From Leuconostoc mesenteroides subsp. mesenteroides ATCC 8293 (GTDB lineage Bacteria > Bacillota > Bacilli > Lactobacillales > Lactobacillaceae): a stretch of DNA of 64,000 nt. The notes beneath the pieces are model-generated. The model was not told the DNA's origin and did not search any database. It saw only the letters and a list, made by a program, of their open reading frames with translations. The position numbers and the translations under genes were made by a program. Of the stretch, positions 43,838 through 52,190 are shown one piece after another. The first letter of the stretch is position 1. Each line of letters starts with the position of its first letter. The stretch is from NCBI RefSeq assembly GCF_000014445.1, contig NC_008531.1:465001-529000 (forward strand). Reading direction: 5' to 3'.

Positions 43838-45703
43838 ATGGAAAGTCCAAAAAGACGTTATATCAAGGGATTTGATGGCTTACGTGCTTTAGCTGTCATT
43901 GGTGTTATTTTATTTCACTTAATGCCCACAAAATTTGTCGGTGGCTGGTTTGGCGTGCCACTTTTTTTTGTGATTTCAGGATATTTAATTACTGATCAAT
44001 TGATACAAGAGTTTGATCGTAATCACAAGATTGCAATTTTTAAGTTTTATAAACGCAGATTAAAGCGTTTGTATCCTGCTTTAGTAGCCATGATGTTGAT
44101 AGTGACTGCGGTGATTTTGCTTTTTGATCATCAGTTAGTCTACAATTTACGTCCTACTGTTGAAACTAATTTATTGTATGTCTTTAACTTTTGGGCAATT
44201 GGCCATGGACCGTCCTATTTTCAACAATTTGGTGGTGCTTCGCCTTTCACACATCTATGGTCACTTTCGATAGAGGGACAATTTTATTTTATTTGGCCGT
44301 TAGTTGTTTGGGCTATTTTACGATTGGGTTTGAAGCGAATAAATATTGCTAGCGTACTAATTTTGCTTTCATTAATTAGTGCAATATTAATGGCTGTTTT
44401 GTATGATCCTACTGCTATTAATCGAGTATATTATGGCACGGATACCCGACTATTTGCTATCCTATTGGGCACAGCCCTAGCATTTGTTTGGCCCTCGATT
44501 AAGCTCTCTAATCATGTTAGTAGCAAGGTGCAACGCTATCTTAATATTGCGGGATTCTGTTCCTTTTTACTTTGGGGATTAGGAACATTGTGGTTGAATG
44601 GGCAACATCCTGCGACTTATTATGGATTAATGTACTTGTTAACTATAGCAAGTACTGTTTTGGTTGCTGTAACAGCTCATCCGGCTTCCTGGCATGCCAA
44701 AATATTGGATAACAAACTTTTAAATTATTTAGGGAAACGTTCCTATAGTATCTACTTATATCAATTACCAGTTTTTGTGTTTTACGAAAAATTTATCCCA
44801 CATTATCAACCAAATGTTTTGAATATATTGATTGAAATTGCGCTTGTTCTGCTGCTAAGTGAATTGAGCTACCGCTATGTTGAAAATTTGTTCCGTCGTA
44901 ATGGAGAAAACCTGCGCCAAGTTGGTCATTGGTTGGTGCAATCACGTAATCGATTTTTCTTAATTTTAACGCCTGCGCTGATTTTTTTGCTTTTCATAGG
45001 TCATGGATTGGCAAGTCAAAATGCTGGTCAACCGCAACCACAGACTGAATTACAAAAGAAATTACTCAAAAATAAATTGGCGGTGAAAAAAAGTAATCAA
45101 ATCGCTCAAAAATCGGCTAAACACTCTTCTAAGCAATCAAGTAATAAAAACATGTCGGCAGCTGATAAAAAAGTAATTGCAACATATGATTTAAACGCTG
45201 CACAATACATGAGCTTCAAGAATATGTCATTTACAGCTATTGGTGATTCGGTTATGTTAGATTCAGCACCATATCTCCAAGACATTAATCCCAAGATAGT
45301 GGTCGACGCAAAGGTGGGGCGCCAAGCCTACGAGGCACCGAATTTAGTGAAAAAAATGGCTCGCAACGATGAGTTGGCACCGAACGTCATAGTAGGATTA
45401 GGAACAAATGGTGAGATTAGAAGACAAGATTTAGATCGCATGATGAAAACCTTTGGTACAAAGCGACAGGTTTATTGGATTAATAATTTAGTACAGAGCA
45501 AACCTTGGCAGAAAGATAACAATGATATGTTGGCGAAAGCTAATAATGATTATAAAAATCTACATATTATTGACTGGTATCGTTTGGCAAAAAAACATTC
45601 GGATTGGTTCGCTGATGATGGTGTCCACCAAGGACCTCTTGGCGCACGAAATTACGTCAGATTGATTGTTGAAAAAACAGGTGATGTGAACAAAATCAAG
45701 TAA
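43838..45703 (+). CDS. OatA-like peptidoglycan/polysaccharide O-acetyltransferase
   Basis: Membrane acetyltransferase of 621 residues. The N-terminal acyltransferase-3 domain has about ten to eleven membrane segments (YIKGFDGLRALAVIGVILFHL; VPLFFVISGYLIT; FTHLWSLSIEGQFYF), followed by a linker (about 380-440, rich in Lys/Ser/Gln) and an extracytoplasmic SGNH esterase-like domain: FTAIGDSVMLDSAP with the Ser, GLGTNGEI and DDGVHQGPLGARNYV with Asp-His. This is the OatA layout, which O-acetylates muramic acid and gives lysozyme resistance; another polysaccharide is possible. GAGGGA lies 17 bases before the ATG, rather far. Confidence 0.87.
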   Translation: MESPKRRYIKGFDGLRALAVIGVILFHLMPTKFVGGWFGVPLFFVISGYLITDQLIQEFDRNHKIAIFKFYKRRLKRLYPALVAMMLIVTAVILLFDHQLVYNLRPTVETNLLYVFNFWAIGHGPSYFQQFGGASPFTHLWSLSIEGQFYFIWPLVVWAILRLGLKRINIASVLILLSLISAILMAVLYDPTAINRVYYGTDTRLFAILLGTALAFVWPSIKLSNHVSSKVQRYLNIAGFCSFLLWGLGTLWLNGQHPATYYGLMYLLTIASTVLVAVTAHPASWHAKILDNKLLNYLGKRSYSIYLYQLPVFVFYEKFIPHYQPNVLNILIEIALVLLLSELSYRYVENLFRRNGENLRQVGHWLVQSRNRFFLILTPALIFLLFIGHGLASQNAGQPQPQTELQKKLLKNKLAVKKSNQIAQKSAKHSSKQSSNKNMSAADKKVIATYDLNAAQYMSFKNMSFTAIGDSVMLDSAPYLQDINPKIVVDAKVGRQAYEAPNLVKKMARNDELAPNVIVGLGTNGEIRRQDLDRMMKTFGTKRQVYWINNLVQSKPWQKDNNDMLAKANNDYKNLHIIDWYRLAKKHSDWFADDGVHQGPLGARNYVRLIVEKTGDVNKIK

Positions 45704-45758
45704 GAATTAGCGCATGCAACGTTTTAACATAATATCATTATAAATTATCCGTCAAAAG

Positions 45759-45787
45759 TTGAATTTTACACTTATTTATATTAGAAT
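45759..45787 (+). promoter_or_regulatory. Promoter of the MFS exporter gene
   Basis: TTGAAT, 17-base spacer, TAGAAT; predicted start near 45794. Confidence 0.7.
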
Positions 45788-45803
45788 GAATATAAATAAG
45801 TGT
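45768..45803 (+). repeat. 36-bp palindrome over the MFS promoter, probable operator
   Basis: Perfect 15-base arms ACACTTATTTATATT and AATATAAATAAGTGT around 6 bases. It covers the spacer, -10 box and start point, so only half would be transcribed; a DNA operator is more likely than an RNA hairpin. No regulator gene lies beside it. Confidence 0.7.
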
Positions 45804-45816
45804 TTGAGGGGGTATT

Positions 45817-47163
45817 ATGTTTAAAAACATCAGAAAATTAACACCATTTTCACTTGCGTTATTATCGATTGCATTTATCATGTCGATTAGTCAGTCTACT
45901 ATGACAACGGCTTATCCGATTTTGATGAAAAGTTTTAATGTTAATGCGAGCACTGTTCAGTGGTTAACAACAGGTTTTATGGTTGCAATGACACTAGTCA
46001 TGCCGCTAAGTCCTTGGCTTTTGGATAATGTGTCCTTACGTAAATTACTCAATGGAATTGTAGCCCTCTTTTTACTAGGAACGTTTTTGGCTATGGTTAC
46101 ACCCAACTTTACCGGTATTATTATCGGTCGGTTGTTAGAAGGTTTAGCGGTGGGGGCCTTATTTCCAACATTTCAAAGTGTCATCATGGAAAATACTGAT
46201 AAAAATCAACGAGGTCTAGCTATGGGCGTAGTTGGTTTAGTTATGGGTTCAGCCTTAGCTGTTGGTCCGATTATTTCTGGCGTGGTCCTGCAATGGATTT
46301 CTTGGCGTGCTTTATTTATGTTATTTTTTGTCATATTGCTGATTTTGATTATTGTTTTGCAAAATAAAATAGAAAACACGCACACTATGAAACCATCTGA
46401 ATTCGATTGGTTTTCGGCTATAACCTTACTCGGATTTGGCGGCATTTTGTATGACATTTCAATCATTCCAACATCAGGAATTAACTTCTCGTGGTGGTTG
46501 ATTTTAATAATTAGTGTCAGTTTATTAGCCATATTTATCGTTCGTCAAGTAAAATTACCTCAACCGTTTTTAGATTTAGCGGTGCTCAAATATAGAGGCT
46601 ATGTTCCAGCTATGTTTTTAACGGGATTATCATATTCAGGACTAATTATTGCAACGGTTCTGATGCCTTTGTTTTATCAAAAAGTTTTTCATTTTAGCCC
46701 ATTGTGGTCAGGACTACTCATGGTACCTGCAGCAATCTTTCTCAGCCAATTGAATCCAAGATCAGGGGCGATGCTCAACAGAATTGGGTTAAAAAAATTA
46801 GTTTATATTGGTATGGCAATGATGCTTGTAGGGTATGCGATTTTGGGTACTTTAGGGTCATTTTCGTGGATAGCGTGTTTGATAGCAGCTATGTTACTTG
46901 AAGGTGGCAATGCTTTCATTATGATGCCCGCAATTACTGCGGCAAATAACGCACTACCTAAAAATTTAGTTAGTCATGGTACTGCGATTATTACTACGAT
47001 GCGTCAAGTCATTGGTGCAGGAAGTGTGGTTGTTGCTTCTATTTTAATCACCGCAATTAATACCAATTCATCATTTGTACATGCGTTGTTAATGACAAGT
47101 CGCTGGTTTATTGTTGTGCCACTCATTGGATTACTACTGACAGTCAGAATCAAGTCGAATTAA
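45817..47163 (+). CDS. MFS drug-efflux type transporter (DHA2 family)
   Basis: Major facilitator of 448 residues with about 14 membrane segments, probably a proton-driven exporter of drugs or toxic compounds. Motif-A-like and motif-C-like segments are visible: TGFMVAMTLVMPLSPWLLDNVSLRKL, GRLLEGLAVGALFPTFQSVIM and VMGSALAVGPIISGVVLQWISWRALF, typical of EmrB/QacA proteins. GAGGGGG precedes the ATG. It is the only gene of its unit, and the palindrome at its promoter suggests ligand-inducible control. Confidence 0.87.
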   Translation: MFKNIRKLTPFSLALLSIAFIMSISQSTMTTAYPILMKSFNVNASTVQWLTTGFMVAMTLVMPLSPWLLDNVSLRKLLNGIVALFLLGTFLAMVTPNFTGIIIGRLLEGLAVGALFPTFQSVIMENTDKNQRGLAMGVVGLVMGSALAVGPIISGVVLQWISWRALFMLFFVILLILIIVLQNKIENTHTMKPSEFDWFSAITLLGFGGILYDISIIPTSGINFSWWLILIISVSLLAIFIVRQVKLPQPFLDLAVLKYRGYVPAMFLTGLSYSGLIIATVLMPLFYQKVFHFSPLWSGLLMVPAAIFLSQLNPRSGAMLNRIGLKKLVYIGMAMMLVGYAILGTLGSFSWIACLIAAMLLEGGNAFIMMPAITAANNALPKNLVSHGTAIITTMRQVIGAGSVVVASILITAINTNSSFVHALLMTSRWFIVVPLIGLLLTVRIKSN

Positions 47164-47229
47164 CTATTCGGTTGAGAAGATGTGATGCCGACTTGATTGC
47201 GTTCCACGATAAAGCATGCTAGTATTGGA

Positions 47230-47317
47230 TATAATAAATTATTAACGGTTGGGCGAAAGCTTCAAGAAGTTAACTAGTCGGGGAGCTAGTTGATTTTTGA
47301 AGCTTTTTTCTTTTTGT
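47230..47317 (+). promoter_or_regulatory. Attenuator-like leader of the cation antiporter gene
   Basis: TATAAT (47230-47235) is followed by a leader whose terminator GAAAGCTTCAA / TTGAAGCTTT (47255-47265 / 47297-47306) encloses AACTAG / CTAGTT and ends in a long T run, 19 bases before the ATG. It is placed to stop transcription before the gene. No known riboswitch class was recognised. Confidence 0.55.
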
Positions 47318-47335
47318 TTAGGAGAAATAAACGAT

Positions 47336-48292
47336 ATGATAAATGTTCTATTATTAATCACAGTAACTCTATTTTTCGGGAAAGTAGCTGTAAAACTAGG
47401 CCTTTCAGAGGTCATAGGTCAATTACTTGCTGGCATTGTCTTGGGCATGAGCTTTTTAAACGTCGTTCATAGCACACATTTAGTTCATGTGCTGTCTGAA
47501 ATTGGTATTTTTATATTGATGCTAAGTTCTGGATTGGCGTCAGATATGAAAACAATGAAAAAATATGTCAAAGCTTCATCATTAATAGCAATCATGGGTG
47601 TTGTTATTCCGATGATTGCATTTCCAATTGCGTTTATTTTAATGGGATATAGTGTATCAGTCTCTTTGTTTTCGGGTATAGTTTTTTCTGCCACATCAAT
47701 ATCAATTACATTAGCTGTTTTAGCTGAGCAAAAAAAATTAACATCAGCAGTTGGCGCAATAATATTGTCAGCCGCCATAATTGACGATGTCATTTCATTG
47801 CTAGCCGTTACTTTATTTTCCGTATTTATTGGTAATGGTGGCTTCAATATGAGTAGCCTGTTACCATTAATTGCTTTTGTTATCGGCATTTTTCTGAGGA
47901 AAACATTGATTGCGGATCAAATATTCGAAAATACAAATCGGGTTGGACAGTGGATTTTTTATCCTATGTTCTTTGGATCAATAGGCTTGAATGTTTCGAT
48001 AGGACAATTGAACAATAAAATTGTAGCGATTGTCTTATTTATTTTGTTAGCGATTATCACAAAATTTGTTGGATCATGGATTGGAGCTAAAATATCTGGC
48101 TTGAACGATACAGCTGCAAAAGCTATTGGTGCGGGTATGGTATCGAGAGGGGAAATGGCATTAGTCATTACACAGATAGGTTTATCATCACAAGTCATTA
48201 GCGCTGCAGTCTCAGGGGAGCTTATCTTGGTGATTATTTTTTCTACGCTCATTGCGCCAATTTTAATGAAACCATTATTTGCTAACATATAA
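47336..48292 (+). CDS. Cation:proton antiporter (CPA2 family, Na+/H+ type)
   Basis: Membrane protein of 318 residues with about ten membrane segments. SEVIGQLLAGIVLG, FSATSISITLAVL and ILSAAIIDDVISLLAVTLFS, with the Asp-Asp pair of the ion-binding site, are typical of NapA/GerN-type Na+(K+)/H+ antiporters. It is somewhat shorter than NapA. ATG 47336 was chosen because TAGGAGAA precedes it and an upstream in-frame ATG lies inside the terminator. The attenuator-like leader suggests control by some signal, perhaps ions or pH. Confidence 0.88.
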   Translation: MINVLLLITVTLFFGKVAVKLGLSEVIGQLLAGIVLGMSFLNVVHSTHLVHVLSEIGIFILMLSSGLASDMKTMKKYVKASSLIAIMGVVIPMIAFPIAFILMGYSVSVSLFSGIVFSATSISITLAVLAEQKKLTSAVGAIILSAAIIDDVISLLAVTLFSVFIGNGGFNMSSLLPLIAFVIGIFLRKTLIADQIFENTNRVGQWIFYPMFFGSIGLNVSIGQLNNKIVAIVLFILLAIITKFVGSWIGAKISGLNDTAAKAIGAGMVSRGEMALVITQIGLSSQVISAAVSGELILVIIFSTLIAPILMKPLFANI

Positions 48293-48400
48293 AAAGCTTA
48301 TTTTATATTAAAAAAAGAATATAATGACAAAACAGGTATACGAATCTCATCGATTAGGTTATTCTAAATTATAACTAGTATTCGAAAGGAATCAATTGGG

Positions 48401-49321
48401 ATGAAAAAGCAGGGCATAATTTGTGGGGTTTTAAGTGCGACTTTATTTGGGATTAGTGGCATATTGGCAAGTATTTTATTTCGTAATCAAAATATTAATC
48501 CGGAGTGGCTGGTTGGTGTCAGAATGAGCTTGTCAGGAATAATTTTGTTAATTGTATTATTTTGTTTTTCAGGCCGTCGGGTTTTTGAAATATGGTTGAA
48601 CAAAAGAGATGTTGTTCTAATTATTTTATACGGTATCGTTGGTGTTTTGTTAGCACAATCCAGTTTCTTTTTATCTGTATACTTTGGTGACGCAGCAACA
48701 GCAACCATTCTGCAATCACTTGGCCCAACTATCATTGTTATTTTATTGAGCTTAGCGACGAGAACGCTACCTTCTCGCTTAGATATTTGGTCAATTCTGA
48801 TTGCCTTAACTGGTGTATTTTTGTTAATTACTAATGGCAACATCAATCAGTTAGTAGTAAACTCTAAAGCTTTATTTTGGGGTATACTATCTGCATTTGG
48901 TTTAGCTGCGTATACACTTATTCCAAAACCTTTGCTTGAAAAACAGTCACCCTTGGTTGTAGTTGCTTGGGGGTTATTGGTGGGTGGAACAGCTGAGAAC
49001 TTTTTTCATCCCATTTGGTATATACCATCTCAGGTGAGCACTAAAGACTGGATTATCATGGTGTTTATTATTATAGCTGGCACATTACTACCATATGCTT
49101 TATATGTTATGAGCCTGAGCCAATTAAAACCTACTACAGCAAGTTTATTATCTACCATTGAGCCGATGGTGGCGACTCTTTTGTCGGTGACACTTTTACA
49201 CGTTCACTTAAGGATGTTTCAAGTTTTAGGAATCTTGTTCATTATTTCAACAATATTTTTAATCAGCTTACCCCTCGAACGTATCTTTAAAAAAAGGCTT
49301 AGTGATCCCAAAATAAATTAA
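48401..49321 (+). CDS. EamA/DMT-family transporter
   Basis: Membrane protein of 306 residues with ten membrane segments in two EamA repeats (about 5-142 and 150-295). The second repeat ends with PTTASLLSTIEPMVATLLSVTLL, characteristic of the family. Probably a metabolite or amino acid exporter; substrate unknown. AAAGGAATC lies before the ATG. A TATAAT at 48320-48325 may be its own promoter, as no terminator separates it from the antiporter gene. Confidence 0.87.
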   Translation: MKKQGIICGVLSATLFGISGILASILFRNQNINPEWLVGVRMSLSGIILLIVLFCFSGRRVFEIWLNKRDVVLIILYGIVGVLLAQSSFFLSVYFGDAATATILQSLGPTIIVILLSLATRTLPSRLDIWSILIALTGVFLLITNGNINQLVVNSKALFWGILSAFGLAAYTLIPKPLLEKQSPLVVVAWGLLVGGTAENFFHPIWYIPSQVSTKDWIIMVFIIIAGTLLPYALYVMSLSQLKPTTASLLSTIEPMVATLLSVTLLHVHLRMFQVLGILFIISTIFLISLPLERIFKKRLSDPKIN

Positions 49322-49400
49322 GTATTTGCTCAATTTTTCTGGTTTATTTGCATTATTATACTGATAAACTTAAAATGATAGGTAAGAAGTGAGGCAAAAC

Positions 49401-50120
49401 ATGACAACAATATATCAACATGGTACATTAGCACAATTAGTAGCGCGCCAAATGTCAGGGACAATAACAGTCGCTGAAATGTTGGAACATGGGGACACTG
49501 GCATTGGTACTTTTGAGGGCCTCAATGGTGAAGCTATTTTTCTAAACGGGGAAGCCTATCAAGCTGATAGTACAGGAAAAGTTCACCACATTACTGATAA
49601 ACAAACTACATTACCTTTTGCATCAATCCATTTTGATCAACCGGAGGCAAGCCAAAAATTACCTTTTAAAAAAATAAAATATAGTAATTTGACTCAGAAC
49701 TTGAAAGATGAGCAGTTATTTAACGTTTTCTCTGCCTTAAAACTGCATGGTGAGTTTGCCCACGTTCACGTTCGTATTGTAACAAAACAAGAGAAGCCAT
49801 ATCCAAGTTTGTTACAAGTAGCTGAACAGCAGCCTGAATTCAAAGCAGACAACATAACTGGTACATTAGTTGGATATTATGCACCAAAAGTTTTTGGCGG
49901 TCCAACCGCAGCAGGGTGGCATTTACACTTTTTGTCAGATGATTTAACCTTTGCTGGGCACGTTTTGGATTTTGAAGCAACAGATGTCGATGGTACTTTA
50001 GAAGTTTTTGATAACTTTTTGCAACATCTACCTATTAATAATGCTGACTTTAGAAGCATGAATCAGGATATAGCTGGTTTGGATAAAGCCATTGAGGCCA
50101 GTGAAGGCGGAAAAAATTAG
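49401..50120 (+). CDS. alsD: Alpha-acetolactate decarboxylase
   Basis: Converts 2-acetolactate to acetoin, diverting pyruvate to a neutral product and limiting diacetyl formation. The 239 residues show the zinc ligands FAHVHVRI and AAGWHLHFLS, the LPFASIHF segment and the DTGIGTFEGLNGE region of the family (also called budA or aldB). ATG 49401 is preceded by GAAGTGAGG; an in-frame GTG 12 bases upstream lies in that site and is less likely. Not linked to alsS (21.5 kb). Confidence 0.95.
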   Translation: MTTIYQHGTLAQLVARQMSGTITVAEMLEHGDTGIGTFEGLNGEAIFLNGEAYQADSTGKVHHITDKQTTLPFASIHFDQPEASQKLPFKKIKYSNLTQNLKDEQLFNVFSALKLHGEFAHVHVRIVTKQEKPYPSLLQVAEQQPEFKADNITGTLVGYYAPKVFGGPTAAGWHLHFLSDDLTFAGHVLDFEATDVDGTLEVFDNFLQHLPINNADFRSMNQDIAGLDKAIEASEGGKN

Positions 50121-50165
50121 CAGTATTTCCTTTGGCGAATGCTATGTGAAAAGTAATAATATCAA

Positions 50166-50192
50166 AAAAAGGAGCTCATTGAGCTCCTTTTT
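50166..50192. terminator. Bidirectional terminator between alsD and rpiR-type gene
   Basis: AAAAAGGAGCTC / GAGCTCCTTTTT with a 3-base loop, between converging genes. Confidence 0.9.
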
Positions 50193-51045
50193 AATGTGAT
50201 CTTGTTTCTTCAATAACATCGCGCATGGTATCAACAACACTCTGAGTATCTTGCGATAAATGTGAACCAACTAAAGTAAATAAAGTATCGATGATTGTAA
50301 GTTGTGCGATTAACGAACTCATGGATTCACTTCGGAAATTAACTTCTTCTGCCAATGATAATAATACTAGATCCGCTAGTTTTGCTAGCGGCGAATCTTT
50401 AAATGAAGTTACTGCGATAATTTTAACATGTTGTTCGTGCAACTTTTTTGCGATGAGAAGTGTGTCTTTATTTCGACCGGAATGTGAAATAACAACTGCA
50501 GTATCATTTGAATTAAGTTTAACGGCTTGCATTAATTGAACATCGTAATCTGGATGAGCGATGACGTCAATTGGAGTACGCAAGAACTTATGGTAAGCAT
50601 TAAAAGCAACAATAGATGATCCACCGATACCAAAAAAGCCAACGCGACGAGCTGATATTAAAGCTAATGTGGCTTCGTCCAACTGTGTTGCTGTTAAGTT
50701 ACTAACGGTTGCTGCTAAAGCATTTTCTGCACCGCCAAAAACTTTTTGAGCAACCGCAATGGTATCATCCGTATCAGCTATTTCTCCAAATAAATCGACA
50801 GATGCTGCCATTTGCGTGGCAGCACTTGCTAGTGAAACAGAAAATTCACGAAATGATTCTAAGCCGATTTTTTTGACAAAACGTGAAATAGTGGCGGTAG
50901 AAACACCTGATAATTCAGACATTTCCTGAATGTTGGCCTCTCGAGCTTCACTAACATGATTAATAATGAAATCAATTAATTTTTGTTCAGTTGTATTATA
51001 TTGTTTACGTTGTGCCCGTAATTGGGCTATGATGTTATTTGCCAT
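50191..51045 (-). CDS. RpiR-family regulator of gluconate genes
   Basis: Transcription factor of 284 residues with an N-terminal RpiR helix-turn-helix (NIQEMSELSGVSTATISRFVKKIG, about 39-62) and a C-terminal SIS domain binding a sugar phosphate (FGIGGSSIVAFNAYHKFLRTP; AVVISHSGRNKDTLLIAKKL). It is divergent from gnd-gntK-gntP, so it most likely controls them with 6-phosphogluconate or gluconate-related ligand; this is inference from position. The gene has its own promoter facing the gnd promoter. Confidence 0.88.
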   Translation of the reverse strand: MANNIIAQLRAQRKQYNTTEQKLIDFIINHVSEAREANIQEMSELSGVSTATISRFVKKIGLESFREFSVSLASAATQMAASVDLFGEIADTDDTIAVAQKVFGGAENALAATVSNLTATQLDEATLALISARRVGFFGIGGSSIVAFNAYHKFLRTPIDVIAHPDYDVQLMQAVKLNSNDTAVVISHSGRNKDTLLIAKKLHEQHVKIIAVTSFKDSPLAKLADLVLLSLAEEVNFRSESMSSLIAQLTIIDTLFTLVGSHLSQDTQSVVDTMRDVIEETRSH

Positions 51046-51066
51046 TTTTAATGCTCCAATAAACTA

Positions 51067-51132
51067 ATAATACAAGATTAGAAAACAATTTTCAATAATA
51101 AGGTTGCAATGTGTAAATTATTTTCATATAAT
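51067..51132. promoter_or_regulatory. Divergent promoters of the RpiR gene and gnd
   Basis: gnd: TTGCAA (51104-51109), 17-base spacer, TATAAT (51127-51132). Regulator, minus strand: TTGAAA (51095-51090), 17-base spacer, TATTAT (51072-51067). A GAAAA-CAA-TTTTC palindrome (51081-51093) overlaps the regulator's -35 box and may be its operator. Confidence 0.65.
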
Positions 51133-51174
51133 AAAAGTGTATTAAAAACTCAAAAAACAAAGAGGTAAGTAGAC

Positions 51175-52083
51175 ATGAAGTTTGCGATGATCGGCCTTGG
51201 TAAGATGGGCTTGAACTTGGTAAAGAACGCCGTTGATAACGGTCACGAAGTTGTTGCGTTTGATTTAAACGCTGACTTTGTTAAGGAAGCAACTGACTAT
51301 TCAGCATCAGTTGAAGCTGCTTCTGACATTGATGATATGTTGTCAAAGTTGCCATCTCCAAAGGCAGTTTGGGTTATGGTGCCAGCTGGTGTACCAACTA
51401 ACTCAACAATCGATACATTGATTGAGAAGATGGACAAGGGTGACATCATTATTGATGGTGGTAACTCTAACTACAAGGATAACTTGGAACAAAACAAGCG
51501 CACATCTGCTGCTGGTATTAAGTTCTTTGATGCCGGAACTTCTGGTGGAATGAATGGTGCCCGTAATGGTGGTAACTTCATGATTGGTGGCGATGATGCC
51601 GAAGCTTGGAAGATCATCGAACCTTTGTTTAAGTCAATTTCTGAAGAAGATGGTTACTTGTACACAGGTCGTTTGGGTTCAGGTCACTACTTGAAGATGG
51701 TTCACAATGGTATCGAATACGGTATGATGCAAGCAATTGCTGAAGGATTCGAAGTATTGGAAGCCTCACAATTTGACTACGACTATGAAGCTGTTTCAAA
51801 GTTGTGGAACCACGGATCAGTTATCCGTTCATGGTTGATGGAATTGGCTGAAGAACAATTCGCCAAGGATCCACATTTGGATGCTATCGCTGGTCGTATG
51901 CATTCTTCAGGTGAAGGTAAGTGGACAGTTCAAGAATCATTGGACTTGGACGTACCTGCACCAGTTATCTACTTATCATTAGCAATGCGTTACCGTTCAT
52001 TGCAAGATGACACATTTACTGGTAAGGTTGTTTCAGCTTTGCGTAACGGCTTCGGCGGTCACGCAATGGACGCAGCTAAGTAA
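51175..52083 (+). CDS. gnd: 6-phosphogluconate dehydrogenase, short (decarboxylating, probably NAD-dependent) type
   Basis: Oxidises 6-phosphogluconate to ribulose 5-phosphate and CO2, a main-line step of heterofermentation. The 302 residues belong to the short form, not the 470-residue form. The Rossmann motif is GLGKMGLNLVKNA; the second strand ends VVAFDLNAD, with an acidic residue where NADP enzymes carry NRT, so NAD is the likely cofactor. DGGNSNYKDN and GTSGGMNGARNGGNFMIGG are catalytic-site segments, with KMVHNGIEYGMMQ carrying the catalytic Lys. Codon use is strongly biased, which suggests high expression. AGAGGTAAG precedes the ATG. Confidence 0.93.
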   Translation: MKFAMIGLGKMGLNLVKNAVDNGHEVVAFDLNADFVKEATDYSASVEAASDIDDMLSKLPSPKAVWVMVPAGVPTNSTIDTLIEKMDKGDIIIDGGNSNYKDNLEQNKRTSAAGIKFFDAGTSGGMNGARNGGNFMIGGDDAEAWKIIEPLFKSISEEDGYLYTGRLGSGHYLKMVHNGIEYGMMQAIAEGFEVLEASQFDYDYEAVSKLWNHGSVIRSWLMELAEEQFAKDPHLDAIAGRMHSSGEGKWTVQESLDLDVPAPVIYLSLAMRYRSLQDDTFTGKVVSALRNGFGGHAMDAAK

Positions 52084-52113
52084 TTAATAGAAAAACTGTT
52101 CAGCTTAATGAAC

Positions 52114-52139
52114 AAAGCTCCCGCTTAAGGGAGCTTTTT
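52114..52139 (+). terminator. Terminator between gnd and gntK
   Basis: AAAGCTCCC / GGGAGCTTT, loop GCTTAA, T run. gntK follows 52 bases later, so partial read-through or a separate promoter is likely. Confidence 0.85.
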
Positions 52140-52190
52140 CTGTTTAGGAGAGAAAATATTAAACGCTTAACATCGATTGGAGGTAAACAA

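Noticed and set aside
46206-48288. Several minus-strand open frames of over 100 codons under the exporter and antiporter genes
   Set aside because: They are antisense to membrane-protein genes, rich in Ile/Asn/Pro/Thr, with no ribosome sites.
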